Source: Diaporthe sp. PMI_573 (lineage: Eukaryota > Ascomycota > Sordariomycetes > Diaporthales > Diaporthaceae). Taken from it: a DNA stretch of 64,000 bases. Shown here piece by piece: positions 1-11,586 of the stretch. The position numbers and the translations under genes are program-made. Below the pieces are notes generated by a model. That model ran no database searches, was not told where the DNA came from, and was given only the letters and a program-made list of their open reading frames with translations. Position 1 is the stretch's first letter. Every line of letters begins with the position of its first letter. The stretch covers positions 2,604,001 to 2,668,000 of the forward strand of contig JAJTUP010000002.1 of NCBI GenBank assembly GCA_021399435.1, read 5' to 3'.

Positions 1-1
1 T

Positions 2-1499
2 GAGCCTGGTCCGGATCTGGCTGATTACCCCTATGTAAGTTTGGCTAACCCAGTGGCCTGGCTATGGCGACTCCCTGCTCACCGGCGTTGGACAGACCAC
101 CGTCCCGAACAAGGTCTCGCACCTGTTCATGGCTCAGCTCTTCCACGACCGCAAGCAGCGACAGGAGCGCCTGACGACCCCCAAAGAGCAGCGCGGCAAC
201 GTGGCAAACATCGACTACCTCCGGCCCATCATCGCGGACGCAGACACGGGCCACGGCGGCCTGACGGCGGTGATGAAACTGACAAAGCTGTTCATCGAGA
301 AGGGCGCAGCGGGCATCCACATCGAGGACCAGGCCCCCGGCACCAAGAAGTGCGGCCACATGGCCGGTAAGGTGCTTGTGCCCATCAGCGAGCACATCAA
401 CCGTCTGGTCGCGATCCGGGCGCAGGCTGACATCATGGGTGAGTCTACCAAGACCCAAAGTAATCCCCACGAGCCGGACTGCAGAGACTGACCTGGCTGG
501 CCTTCACCATAGGCTCCAACCTCCTCGCCATCGCACGTACAGACGCCGAGGCGGCGACGCTCATCTCGACGACCATCGACCCGCGCGACCACGCCTTCAT
601 CCTCGGCACGACCAACCCCAACCTGCAGCCGCTCAACGACCTGATGATCGCGGCCGAGCGGGCGGGCAAGGTGGGCGACCAGCTGCAGGCGATCGAGGAC
701 CAGTGGCTGTCGCAGGCGGGGCTGAAGCGGTTCGACGAGGCCGTTGTCGAGGCCATCAACAAGGGCACGCACGTCGACAAGCAAGGGGCCGTGGCGCGCT
801 ACCTCAACGAGTCCAAGGCCAAGTCGCTGACCGAGGCTCGCGCCCTCGCCCGGGGCATCACGGGCGTCGAGGTCTTCTTCGACTGGGACGCGCCCCGCAC
901 GCGCGAGGGCTACTACCGTCTCAAGGGCGGCTGCGACTGCGCCATCAACAGGGCCATCGCCTACGCCCCCTACTGCGACGCCATCTGGATGGAGAGTAAG
1001 CTGCCCGACTTCAAGCAGGCCGAGGAGTTCGCCAAGGGCGTGCACGCCGTCTGGCCTGATCAGAAGTGAGTCTTTCTCTTTCCATCGTACCCTCCTCATC
1101 CCAACTGCCCAGCTAACAATACGCCCCCCCCCCCAACTCAGGCTCGCATACAACCTCTCCCCCTCCTTCAACTGGAAGACGGCGATGCCGCGCGCGGAGC
1201 AGGAGACGTACATCCGGCGGCTGGCGACGCTGGGCTACTGCTGGCAGTTCATCACGCTGGCGGGCCTGCACACGACGGCGCTTATCAGCGACCGGTTCGC
1301 CAGGGCCTACAGCAAGATTGGGATGCGCGCGTACGGCGAGCTTGTCCAGGAGCCCGAGATGGAGCAAGGGGTCGACGTCGTCAAGCACCAGAAGTGGAGC
1401 GGCGCCACCTACGTCGACGAGCTGCAGAAGATGGTCACCGGAGGCGTGAGCAGCACTGCTGCCATGGGAAAGGGTGTTACCGAGGATCAGTTCCACTGA
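2..1499 (+). CDS. icl1: Isocitrate lyase, C-terminal part (5' end outside window)
   Basis: Isocitrate lyase cleaves isocitrate to glyoxylate and succinate in the glyoxylate cycle, usually in peroxisomes/glyoxysomes of fungi, and is needed for growth on acetate and fatty acids. Four exons are visible: 2-34, 96-438, 513-1065 and 1142-1499. The introns are 35-95, 439-512 and 1066-1141, all GT..AG and in phase; GCTAAC branch-like sites are seen in the first and third. The catalytic KKCGH signature lies in the second exon (about nt 346-360), preceded by the typical DADTGHGG metal/substrate-binding stretch. The third exon carries the conserved run ending WPDQK and the last exon the SPSFNW motif. 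The N-terminal part lies before the window, so this entry is partial only because of the window edge. The protein ends DQFH without an obvious SKL-type PTS1. Intron 3 contains an 11-C run in its polypyrimidine tract. Transcription is usually induced by acetate via FacB-type regulators and repressed by glucose; no site for this is in view. Confidence 0.97.
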
Positions 1500-3205
1500 T
1501 TGGTGTTTTTGGCCTTTTTGTGTATACCAGATGTGTGATTGTTTTGCATGTTCGTAGCGCGAGATGGCAATCTTGTGAAGGTACTGCGTTTTTGCGACAT
1601 GTTCTCATGAACCACCTCCGTACAAATTCAGTAGATCCTTCGGAGAGAGAGGCTTCAATAAGTACTCAAGGAACAAAGCTAAATAAGGTGTCAGAGACAC
1701 GTGTCCCGAGACGCATATAGAAAGAGTACATATATCCGGAATTTCGGGCATGTTGTCCCACTAAACTCTCTTGCCTTAGTCGCGGTCACGAGCGTTTCCT
1801 TGAACATGACCAGCTGTTCCTTGGCTTGGCCCTTAGAACCAATGCCTGCCCACCCGCTGAATAAATTAGCATTGAACGAGCTTCTAAGTGTGTCTGTAAT
1901 TGTGGGACTAAAGACGAGGTGGACGTGAAGAAGCAACTTGACCGCGCTCGTAAAAACACGCCGGTCCCGTGAACATATTAGACACACTACCGAGCGCCGG
2001 AATTACTGTAGCAAGATATGGTGCATAGAATTTATTCGTAATGATGTTTGTAAGAAAAGGACTGCTTTGCTTTCCATGTCAATGAGTGCCACAGACCGTC
2101 GAGGACCTTCCTTCCTTCAATGTTCGAGGGCCCGTGGAAAGCGCTAGTAATTCTGTTCACCACCATAAAAGAAGACCACAGATGCTGTCTTCACATAAAC
2201 CATAATAACTCATTTGTAGTCTGCCAAGAACAAACGAAGATGCTACGAAAGTGCCGTTTCTGGTTCAGGCGCACCTGCAAGCGCCGCGCCAATGTGATTA
2301 CAGACCTGGAAGACACTCCGCCGCCATACGTCGAAATTCCAGAACCCAGACCTGAACCCAATTCTCATTTCATCCAGAGCTATTTACCGGGAAACACAAC
2401 AGAAGCAACCTCGCCTGCACGAAACCCTAAACGCAATCCTGGCGCGGGCCGGACCTGACATCACCGCACATGACATAGAGATGGTGGCATTGGGTGCGAG
2501 ACCGATGGAAGAGCCGGAGCGGGTGCAGAGAAAATGAAGAGAAGGGCCTTAGTTATATTGTGAGAACGATGGGGTCCGATGCTAGTTAGTAATGTTCAGT
2601 GTTATTTTTACCCTCTGTGTTCTTTTCGGGCTGTGGCGCTAGATGCGATCAAAATAATGACGAGTGACTGCGTGCAACCCTCACTCCCTCGCCTCATTTG
2701 TGCTGCTCTGACGAAGATGCTATTTCGACACTGCAGAAGGCACCAGACTTTATCTGGGCGCTCTCGTCGAGGGAAATAGATATTGGGCAAATTCGCATCT
2801 GCGACAGAATCCTCTACATTCGCCAGATCAGCAGGATGGATGAGCCGATTTGACGAGGTTATAAACCAATAGAATGACCTTTTATGAAACAATCCACTAG
2901 TATAGGATAAACTGCTATAGGAAAGCCTTCTGAGGAAAACTTTCTGTGGGAAAACCTCCCGGCAGAAAGTCTCCCAGGGGGAAGGAAACCTCCGTCGAGA
3001 TAATTTACTGTAGAATAGCCGGATGGAAGGTGAGTAAGTTATAGAGGTTCAGCAACAATATTACGATTTCTTTTGAGTATGCGGGGGTATTATGGTAATA
3101 GTATAGAATGTTATACCCTGCTGTTTGCGGTGAAAATCAATCCAAAGAACTGGCTGAGAAGAAGACCACACCACCGGCGAAAATTCAGACTCACCTGACC
3201 AAATG
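1500..3205. other. Intergenic region; one weak exon-like frame and a degenerate repeat array
   Basis: This 1.7 kb separates the 3' ends of isocitrate lyase and the GH106-like gene, which converge. No gene is supported. Two things stand out. An open frame at 2304-2537 directly follows an ATTACAG acceptor-like site. A degenerate purine-rich repeat runs over about 2917-2993. A competing frame beginning at the ATG at 2240 gives a basic, proline-rich 72-residue peptide with a PPPY motif, but nothing else supports it. Confidence 0.6.
2917..2993. repeat. Degenerate short tandem repeat (GGAAA..CYTCC units)
   Basis: Five imperfect units of about 13-19 bp follow one another. Each has a core close to GGAAA, 1-3 bases, then C(C/T)T(C/T)C. 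Examples are GGAAAGCCTTC, GGAAAACTTTC, GGGAAAACCTCC, CAGAAAGTCTCC and GGAAGGAAACCTCC. The spacing is irregular, so this is a decayed repeat or remnant rather than a clean minisatellite. A stretch with similar core words on the opposite strand occurs at about 47205-47262. Confidence 0.4.
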
Positions 3206-6200
3206 CTAGGCATCGAGACTTAGCACCTCAAACGGCACCACGGTGACCACCCCGACCAAGCCATTGTCTGTCTTCGGATAGGCAGCGAACTGCGAGAACT
3301 CGCGACCTGCGCTCCGGATGTCCGGCAAGATTGAGCGAAGATAATTCCACATCGTGCTCGGTACCACCGCTACAATCTGATTGCTTCCACTGACTAGGTA
3401 CGGCGTGACATCGGCGACTGGACTGGTATAGTCTAAAGGAGGAAGTCGAGCGCCATTGGCGTAGACCGTGATGGCATCCAGGACTGGCGGGAACTTGATA
3501 TAGGCTCCGAGGGATGTACCATTCACCTCGCCAGTGGCCGATTCCGGAGGCCAAGTGAAGTTTGTGTGGTAGTAGCCCACTCCAGAAGTATTTGTCGCCT
3601 CGGGGATGTCGTTCCATGAAAGCAGTTCGGTGAGCTGGTGCGTCGTATTAGTCTTGACGGCGATGATAGATGCGTCGTTAAAGTTGGCTGGGGCCTCCCA
3701 ATGCTCCAGCTCCAGGACCCATGACTCCAACTCGAACGAGGCCGGCGCATGACTGGTGCGGCGGATTTCTTCCCCATTTGAGAGGGTGATATCTGCTGGA
3801 TCTGAGGAGGCGGCGATGTGCAGCACAATACCGCTGACTTCTGCCGACAGCCCGATAACATCAGAGGACAAGTCCGTGGCATGTAATTTCGGGACCGAGA
3901 CTCCATCAATAGGTTTTGGAGAAAATGCGATGATCTTGGTCTGATTTCCAGCGAGGTCGAGCGGAACAATGGTTACAGACCCGTTGGTCTTGTAGTTCAG
4001 GACGGGCTCACAGATTCCTGTCCACGCATCGAAAAAGTAGGGCGTGTCAGTGGACTCGGCCACAACAAAGCCAGATGCTGGGACTGTGTCTCCGAAAATG
4101 TAGGCGTAGCTTATGCCATCCGACGTGTCCTGTCGCCACGTCGTATACCATGTACCGGTAGTGTGCACTCCCACTCTTGGTTGGAGGTCTAGCGAGTCAA
4201 GTTTCTGGGCCAGTTCGCCCTCAGCAGCATGATGCACGTTCACGTGGCTTAGAAGCTCAGCCAGGGATTCGTCGAAAGCTTGATTACCAGGGTCTGTTGT
4301 GTTGTGGGCAGGGTAGCGTCCCGGAGCAGAGCCCACCACGATAATCGGTAGCCCGTCGTTTGCGAAATTCCTCAGCTGCACCAAAGAGGCTTGCGTGAGG
4401 TTCTGAGAGCCAAGTACAACCATCGCTTGAAACTTAGCGTCTTCGGGCGCAAGAAGGCCATTCTCGACGTATGCCTGTGGCAAGTTGAAGTTGTCAGGTG
4501 ACAGATAAGTATAAGACCACCCTGCAAATTGTCGATCAGTTTAATCTCCGTCGAGTATCGCTGTTGGGTTGGTACAGACCTCGAGAGACGAGATCGTTGA
4601 AATTGTACAGTGTCTCTATTTCTGGAGTCGCGGATTGTTTGTTGTAAAATGCAATATCGGTCCGCGGAACCCCCTTTTGCTGAATGTGCTGAACCCTTGA
4701 CATGTAATCCAATGCGGCTTGGAGACCATGGTCCCAGTCGGGTCGCTTCGAAGAATATAGCTCGGAAAAGTAGAAAATAAATGCGGTGAATCCAGGCCAT
4801 GTCGTCTGGGGGTAATTGCCAGTGTACGATTGGCCGTGGATGACAAATTGGTTTACACCCCCTGAGACAGCACGGTTCATGGAGAACAGCAATTCCGGGA
4901 GAGTAAAACTGTAGGCACGGCCGAAGACCGCGCCGAGCTCGTTGGAAACGACGTTCTTCCTGGCCAAGTTTGCTGCTCCTGAAAATTGACGATACCCATC
5001 CACGTTGTCATGCCATCCGAGGCTCTCGCATTCAGGGGCATCAACAAAGGGTATTGATGCTTCCATATCCATTGGTAGGTTGTAAGAAGGCTGGGAAGAG
5101 AGTTCCACACCTAAGGCTTGCAGCCATTCCGACAGGGTGGTCACATATTCCTGGTACCCTGCTGCCAGAGCCGCGCGAAAGTCATTGACATAGGCGTGTC
5201 CGTGGTCCGCTGTGTTCAAGGTACAGCGGATGCTACCAGGGGAGTCATTTTGCAAGGCCATGTTGTTGTTCCCGAACATGACAAGAGGGAGATATGCTCG
5301 GAGGTCGTAGCCAAACATGTCTTTGAATCTTGCAGGTAGTGAGCGAGTCCAAGAAACATTCGACCGTATTTCCATGCTGTCTTCCCAACCTAAGGGAGCT
5401 TTGAGTCAGCCGAGTCTTTTTTGCATCAGACTAGGACCTTGAGATACCGTAATTCCCAACATTCCGCAAAAGGTCTTTGACATTGTCCGTCAGCAGGTTC
5501 TTTTCCCAGAATGCTTGCACTGTCTTTGCACCCTGGGCGCTAAAGTGGTCAACAACATAAGATCCATTGTCCCAGACAGTGGCAGTCGCATTGGATGCGA
5601 AATCAACATTCTTGTTGTGGGAGAGCCTCTGGTAAAAGAAGAACAATTCATGCTCATGACCATCGGGCAAGGCTTCAAGGGCTTTCCAGGATAAACTGCC
5701 GGTGTCGGAGATCATCGAGGTGATGTCTGTCAGAGAGTCGTCTTGCAATACAATGTCTGCATAGGTCACAGTCGTTTCACCCCGTACCCCAGTCACGTTG
5801 AAGGAGACGTTCGTCCGGGATACAACGATTGCGGAGATAGCGGCCACGAGCTCTCCGCTCAGCCAGCCTGGAATGGTTCCATTGAAAGCGTCTCCTGGAG
5901 TTATCGTTTGGCTGTTTGAAATCTGTGGGGAAAACACAAATCAACAAACAGTCGAGTTGAAGCGTATGGCGTTCAATACTTACAAGGTCCCATTGCAGGC
6001 CTTCGTCATCAGGGTGAGCCGGAATGCCTTGTCCTTGATTTGGACCCAGGGAAAAGTCCATTACCATGCCGGCTTCCTTGTGAGCCTCCAAGGCTGACGT
6101 GAATAAATCAAGATGAGCCGGAGTACCAAAGCCGTAAGTAGACCAGTTGACTCCTGGTGGGGGTCCTCCAAGCTCGCCTCCATAATTATAGAATGGCAAA

Positions 6201-6424
6201 AACTCTATACCACCAGCACCAACAGCTCCGGCAGATTTGATATCCGCCTCTACTGTCCCGGCGTCAACACTGGCGTCCGGAAGCCAGTATCTGAACCTCG
6301 GGCGTCGATGAGAAGGAGGGTTGAGGAATGTATCTGCGAGGTGAGTATCATTCGACAGCGAACTTGCTTCGCAAACAAAATTGATCAAGGCGAAAACGCC
6401 GACGATCATGTAAAGTGAAGACAT
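3206..6424 (-). CDS. Secreted GH106-like glycoside hydrolase (alpha-L-rhamnosidase-like)
   Basis: A predicted secreted enzyme of about 1013 residues, resembling fungal GH106 alpha-L-rhamnosidase-like proteins that remove terminal rhamnose from pectin or rhamnosides. Exons on the minus strand are 6424-5984, 5922-5448, 5389-4580 and 4521-3206. Introns are 61, 58 and 58 bp and all junctions keep frame. The ATG at 6424 is preferred because the frame upstream to 6451 begins with GTG; it gives MSSLYMIVGVFALINF, a classic signal peptide. Early motifs RPRFRYWLPDA and GAGGIEFLPFYNYGG, then the DFSLGPNQGQGIP segment, are the family-like signature near residues 25-145. Many N-x-S/T sites fit secretion. 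It is divergently transcribed from the GH35 gene 1.6 kb away, suggesting joint use on plant polysaccharide. Family assignment rests on recognised motifs and overall length; substrate is inferred. It could be a GH106-related clan member with another specificity. Confidence 0.82.
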
Positions 6425-8026
6425 TCCGAAGTTCGTCCGATGCAGGCTCACAATAAAGGCTACTCATCAATACCTTACTTGATGTTATTCAAACGTACCA
6501 TTCGACACTTATATGCAGCGCGGTGGAAGAGAGAGGGCAAATCTCTCCATCGACGACTCCGGAGCTCGTAACAAGCAGCTAGACACGCGTGTCGATGGGA
6601 ACCCACGTCTGTGTGGGCTTGTATACCTGCCATGTCTCCCCGGACCGTGACAGATGTGCTGCAACCGCACTGTCTCATCTAACCAAATTCCCGATATCTT
6701 CCCTCTTAGTGTCTGCACATTAGGGGCCAGGACGAAGTACGACGTACGACGTATTTCGTATTTTCAATTCGGTATATTGTGCAGCGAACCCCTCAAGTCG
6801 GCCCGGTTTCTTGATGCAGTCACAACATCGTTTGTCACTCCCACCTGTTCACACTGTCGACCGGCTCTCACGAATACTTCGTTCGGACTTGTTGAAAATG
6901 TGTCTTTTCAGATGGAATTTCCTCCCTCGAAACTATGATTTATCAACCTAGCTTCTCATTTGGCTCTATTCCGAGTCATGATGTCTCCAAGCAACCCAAC
7001 AATTCAGCGTACCCCAAATCCTGGTAGCCGGTCCAGGCTGGATATCGTGGCAATCGCTGTCTTCCACATCGTTAGAGTCAGGTTACACAGCTGTCGGCGT
7101 TGCAATGCGATCACACCGAGAATGCGACGTCTGTCATCATGGGAACAACCCGGGCATCCCGCCTTTGCTTTTCTTATTGGATACGAAATGGAGAAGGCAC
7201 CGTAGATCTGGGATGAATTATGGAGATCAACAGAGTGCAGCCGTGTTGACCTACGGTGCCACGGTACCCCACCTTGAAGCCTTAGCCAATCGGATCACCA
7301 GCAATACGATTCCTCAACCTACCGTATTCAAAAGATCTCTCTGCCACTTGAAAACTTGAGCCTGTCAGATCACCAGGATTACACGCACTAAGCCTGAATA
7401 AGCGGTGCTGGGCTTGAGGATGAAGTCTACTTGATGCCTGCTGTGCAGTGCATTGCCCAGCATGTACTCGTCACCTTCTTGGTGGGCAGTAATATTTTCC
7501 GGACCTTGTATCTCATGATAGCATACTGTGTAGATGCGTGAGGACAAGGTCGAGGGTTCTTTCTCAGCCAAGCCGTGTGTCTTCCAATTTTGTGGTATGA
7601 TGCGCGTTGTGGGAGGCTGCCAAGATGCTAGAAGCTCACATAGCACGCAAGACTTGCGACGTCTCCTTGTATGCCAGAGTCACTGGCAATCAAAGGCCCA
7701 GAGCCCCGCACGAGAACCCTACAGATTGGGACATGCTCCTCCTGTGACCACTGGGACATGACGTGAAGCCAGTCAAAGGGGTGAATGCAGAATTATTGCT
7801 ATCTCGTATAATGGGTTCGCATATATACGAGAGCGAGGGCACGAATTGAAGATATCAGAGATGAGTGGCCTTCGTGTGAAGTCAGGCCGAAAAAGAGTCG
7901 AAAAGATTCATATAGCACATCTGGTATCCCGTTTCTTTATAAGAGTGTATGTGAACATTTTTAGCATGTGAGGCGTGCCCAGCTCACAAAGAGCCAGGAC
8001 CTTCCATTTCGGCGCTATAAGTTACG
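6425..8026. promoter_or_regulatory. Shared divergent promoter region of the two glycoside hydrolases
   Basis: This 1.6 kb contains the 5' flanks of both the GH106-like gene (left) and the GH35 gene (right), with no convincing coding sequence. A CCCCGG hexamer at 6638-6643 matches the CreA consensus SYGGRG on the minus strand, which would fit carbon repression but is expected by chance at this length. A short palindromic run of ACGT words (GTACGACGTACGACGTA) lies at about 6737-6753. A TATA-like element sits upstream of the GH35 gene. Confidence 0.4.
7936..7942 (+). promoter_or_regulatory. TATA-like box of the GH35 gene
   Basis: TTTATAA lies 85-91 bp before the GH35 start codon, a normal distance for a fungal TATA element with a short leader. 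A second AT-rich run (CATATATACG) is about 115 bp further upstream. The assignment rests on sequence and position only. Confidence 0.35.
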
Positions 8027-11000
8027 ATGAGGTTGTTATCATCCCTGCTGGCTGTCATCAGTCCCCTTCTTGCACCTGTGGCAGATGCCCTTCTCAGCAG
8101 AGCCGAGTACACCAGTCCGATCGCCGCGCAAGATCTGGTGAGATGGGATGAACACTCGCTTTTCGTCCGAGGCGAGCGGATCGTCATTCTATCCGGCGAA
8201 TTCCACCCATGGCGTCTTCCGTCTACAGGCCTGTGGCTAGATGTGCTTCAGAAGATCAAGGCACTCGGATATAACACGGTCTCCTTCTACGTCAATTGGG
8301 CCTTGCTGGAGGGCAAGCCGGGAGAGGTGATCATGGACAACGTGTTCGACCTGCAACCTTTCATTGACGCTGCGGTCGAGGCTGGGTTGTATCTCATCGC
8401 CCGGCCAGGACCTTACATCAACTCTGAGCTCTCAGGTGGCGGTTTTCCAGGGTGGCTGCAACGCAATAAAGGCGAGCTGAGGTCAATGGCTCCAGACTAC
8501 ACCAACGCGACCGAGAATTACGTTTCAAGCGTTCTTCGTGTTATTTCGGCAGCCCAAATCACTAACGGTGGACCCGTCATACTTGTTCAGCCCGAAAATG
8601 AGTACAGCCTCGCTGTGGGAACCGAAAACATCGGCGAATCAACAAAGCTCCTAGACCCTAATTATATGGTGTTTATGGAAGATCAGTTCCGCCGAAACGA
8701 TATAGACGTCCCCTTGATTAGCAATGATGCTGTGCCTCTGGGGAATTGGGCACCTGGAACGGGAAAAGGCGAAGTTGACATCTACTCTCATGACGCGTAC
8801 CCGTTTTACAGAGGATGTGAGTTTGCCAAGATACCTCATTTAGCAAAGCTAACAGCTTCACATTAGGCCGGGACCCTACAGACTGGACAGATCTGACTGC
8901 TCTGAGTTTGACGTATACATATTCATCGCATCTTCAGCAGAGCCCGAGCACTCCATACGCCGTCTTGGAGTACCAAGGAGGAGCACCGGACCCTTGGTGA
9001 GTCATCATTTATTCCCATCTTGAAAGAGCAGAGGTTGATGAGTCGAAGGGGAGGTTTTGGTCTCGATAGCTGTGCAGAGAAAATCAACCAGGATTTCGCC
9101 CGCGTCTTCGTGAAAGAGCTCGTTTCGCGCTCGATCAAAATCCTCAACCTCTACATGGTATTTTGGTCTTGATCTCCGAGAGCTCTTAAGTATCCCGCTG
9201 ACTGGATTTCCAGACGTATGGGGGGACGAACTGGGGAAACATGGGACATCCCGAGGGATATACGTCCTATGACCATGGGGCATCGATCCGAGAAAACCGT
9301 GGTATCGACAGGGAAAAATACAGCGAGGCCAAGATCCAAGCGCATTTCCTTCACGCCTCTGACGCCTTCCTCACAGGGATTCCACAGAATGCAACGACAC
9401 AGGAATTTGTGAGCACACCGGAGCTTCAAGTTGTTCCCATCGTCGCCAATGCCACACGCTTCTATGTATTGCGCCATACCGACTATACTTCGCTCAACCA
9501 GACTTCCTATAAGCTCTCTCTACCAACTTCTATTGGAAATGTCACTATTCCCAAGATAGGTGGGCAGCTGTCCTTGCACGGGCGTGACTCCAAGATCCAT
9601 GTTACAGACTACGACGTTGGCGACATCAATTTGATCTACTCATCGGCAGAGGTATTCACTTGGAAACAGTATGAGAACAAGACTCTTCTCATCCTGTATG
9701 GAGGCGAAGGCGAAGAGCACGAATTTGCTGTATCGGACCTCCTGGCGCAGCCGCGCTTTGAGAACAGCAACGCAACTACGGAGACTTATGACCAGTACAG
9801 GGCCATTCATTGGAAGGTCCAAAATGTCAGGCAAGTTGTGCATTTCGAGGGCTTGGAAGTCCATCTCCTGTGGCGCAACGAAGCCTACCAGCATTGGATC
9901 CTTGACCTCCCGGATCCTACCACGGGACTGATTCCACCAAAGGAAGGCAAATCATCAATTATTGCCAGGGGACCATATCTTCTGCGAAATGCCACCTTTT
10001 CTGATGAGACCCTTCACTTGACTGGGGATATCAACGCAACCACGACTGTTGAGATCCTGGGTGGGACCCCTGCAAACAGCTCAGTCACTTTCAACGGCGT
10101 TGCTCTTCCAGAGGTCCGACGGGCGCACGGTAGATTGCAAGCCGAGCTCGTCTTCGAAGAGCCCTCACTGGACCTCCCAATACTATCCGATCTTGATTGG
10201 CACTCCATTGACTCCCTCCCAGAGGCTTCCAACGACTACGACGACACTGCTTGGACCCCAGCATCCTTGACGCAGAGCAACAACCCTCTCAACTTGACGA
10301 CGCCAACGTCTCTGTACTGCAGTGATTACGGGTACCACGGCGGCTCGCTCATTTACCGGGGCCACTTCTTCGCGTTGGGTAACGAGTCTCATTTCAATCT
10401 TACGACATCAGGCGGATACGCGTATGGCCATTCTGTCTGGCTCAATGATACTTTGCTCGGTTCCTTCGCGGGAGACCCTCATACTGCCAATTCGACGCAG
10501 ATATTTGACCTGGCTGCCCTGGACCAGGGCAAGCCGTACGTCTTCACTGTCGTTATTGACCACATGGGCATGAACATGAATTTCTTCGTGCGGTCAGAAT
10601 GGATGAAACTGCCGCGAGGTATCATTGACTTCTCGCTCGATAACCACCCGCAATCGGACGTAGCTTGGAAAATAACTGGAAACTTGGGTGGTGAAGATTA
10701 CCCGGACAAGGCACGTGGTCCGCTGAATGAAGGGGCCTTTTACGGCGAACGTCAGGGCTACCACCTCCCCGGGGCGCCCACCTCCAACTGGGCTTCGACA
10801 TCACCCTTTGAGGGAACAACAAAGGCCGGCGTTGCCTTTTACAAGACCGAATTCCCCCTGAGCATGCCAATCGGGTATGACATACCCTTAAGTTTTGTCA
10901 TTGAGAATGTGACATCGTCGACAGGAGAGCCAAGTCTCTTCCGCGCGCAGCTCTTTGTCAACGGATATCAGTTTGGTAAATACGGTTAGTCAACCCCCTA

Positions 11001-11273
11001 TCTTTCCCCGTCTCCAACCTAATAGAAAGCCATTGACGCTCATGCAACCATGAAGTCAATCATCTCGGCCCGCAGACACGCTTTCCTGTCCCAGAGGGTA
11101 TCCTCAACTACGACGGCCTCAATACTGTCGCTATCACGTTGTGGGCTTTGGATGGCTCGGGTGCACGCCTTCAAGGTTTTGAATTATCGGCAGATCACAT
11201 CGTCCAATCAGGCTACCGAAAGCCAGGACAGACAGCTCAGCCTTCGTGGGAGGAGAGACTTGGGGCGTACTGA
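8027..11273 (+). CDS. Secreted beta-galactosidase, glycoside hydrolase family 35
   Basis: A secreted retaining beta-galactosidase of about 1005 residues, the usual length of fungal LacA-type enzymes, removing terminal beta-galactose from pectic galactan, xyloglucan or lactose. Exons: 8027-8816, 8867-8996, 9049-9157, 9214-10984, 11056-11273; introns of 50, 52, 56, 56 and 71 bp minus one (four introns: 50, 52, 56, 71), all in phase. The N-terminus MRLLSSLLAVISPLLAP is a signal peptide. The catalytic acid/base is Glu192 in PENEY, and the nucleophile is Glu298 in the LEYQGGAPDPWGG segment. The conserved YMTYGGTNWGN follows and is assembled precisely across intron 3. C-terminal jelly-roll domains end with a [20 protein letters not shown] motif split by intron 4. 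Many N-glycosylation sequons are present. It diverges from the GH106-like gene, which suggests shared induction by plant cell wall sugars. All active-site residues are intact. Confidence 0.95.
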
Positions 11274-11586
11274 GAAATCGTACCTCGGAGTGCTAGGTTT
11301 ATTAAGTCTTGTTACGTTCTCTTCTTCGCACCACGTTTAGTACCAGCGGACAGGATCAACTACTGCCTACCGTATATTACCTATTTATACGTACTGTCAA
11401 TTTGTTGTGCGGTTGCATAGGCCGGCTGAGACGAAGTCTGTATTCAATGTTCTCGCTCTCTGGAACTCAGTACTCTGAACCTGCGTGCTTGAGTCTTAAT
11501 GTGCTATCATGCCTGTACATATTTCGGCATTCACAATTTTCAGTCACAGATGGCTGGAGTAGAATCGATTTTGAGCCTCATCGTCA
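11274..11586. other. Intergenic gap between converging GH35 and HET genes
   Basis: About 310 bp of AT-rich sequence between two convergent 3' ends. It should hold both polyadenylation regions. No open frame of note was seen. Confidence 0.6.

Noticed and set aside
215..1213. 332-codon minus-strand open frame opposite isocitrate lyase
   Set aside because: It lies antisense to a certain gene with biased codons; no motif, and it crosses the introns of the real gene.
8817..9213. In-frame stops in the GH35 region suggesting a pseudogene
   Set aside because: All are inside three short GT..AG introns; splicing gives a complete protein with both catalytic Glu residues.
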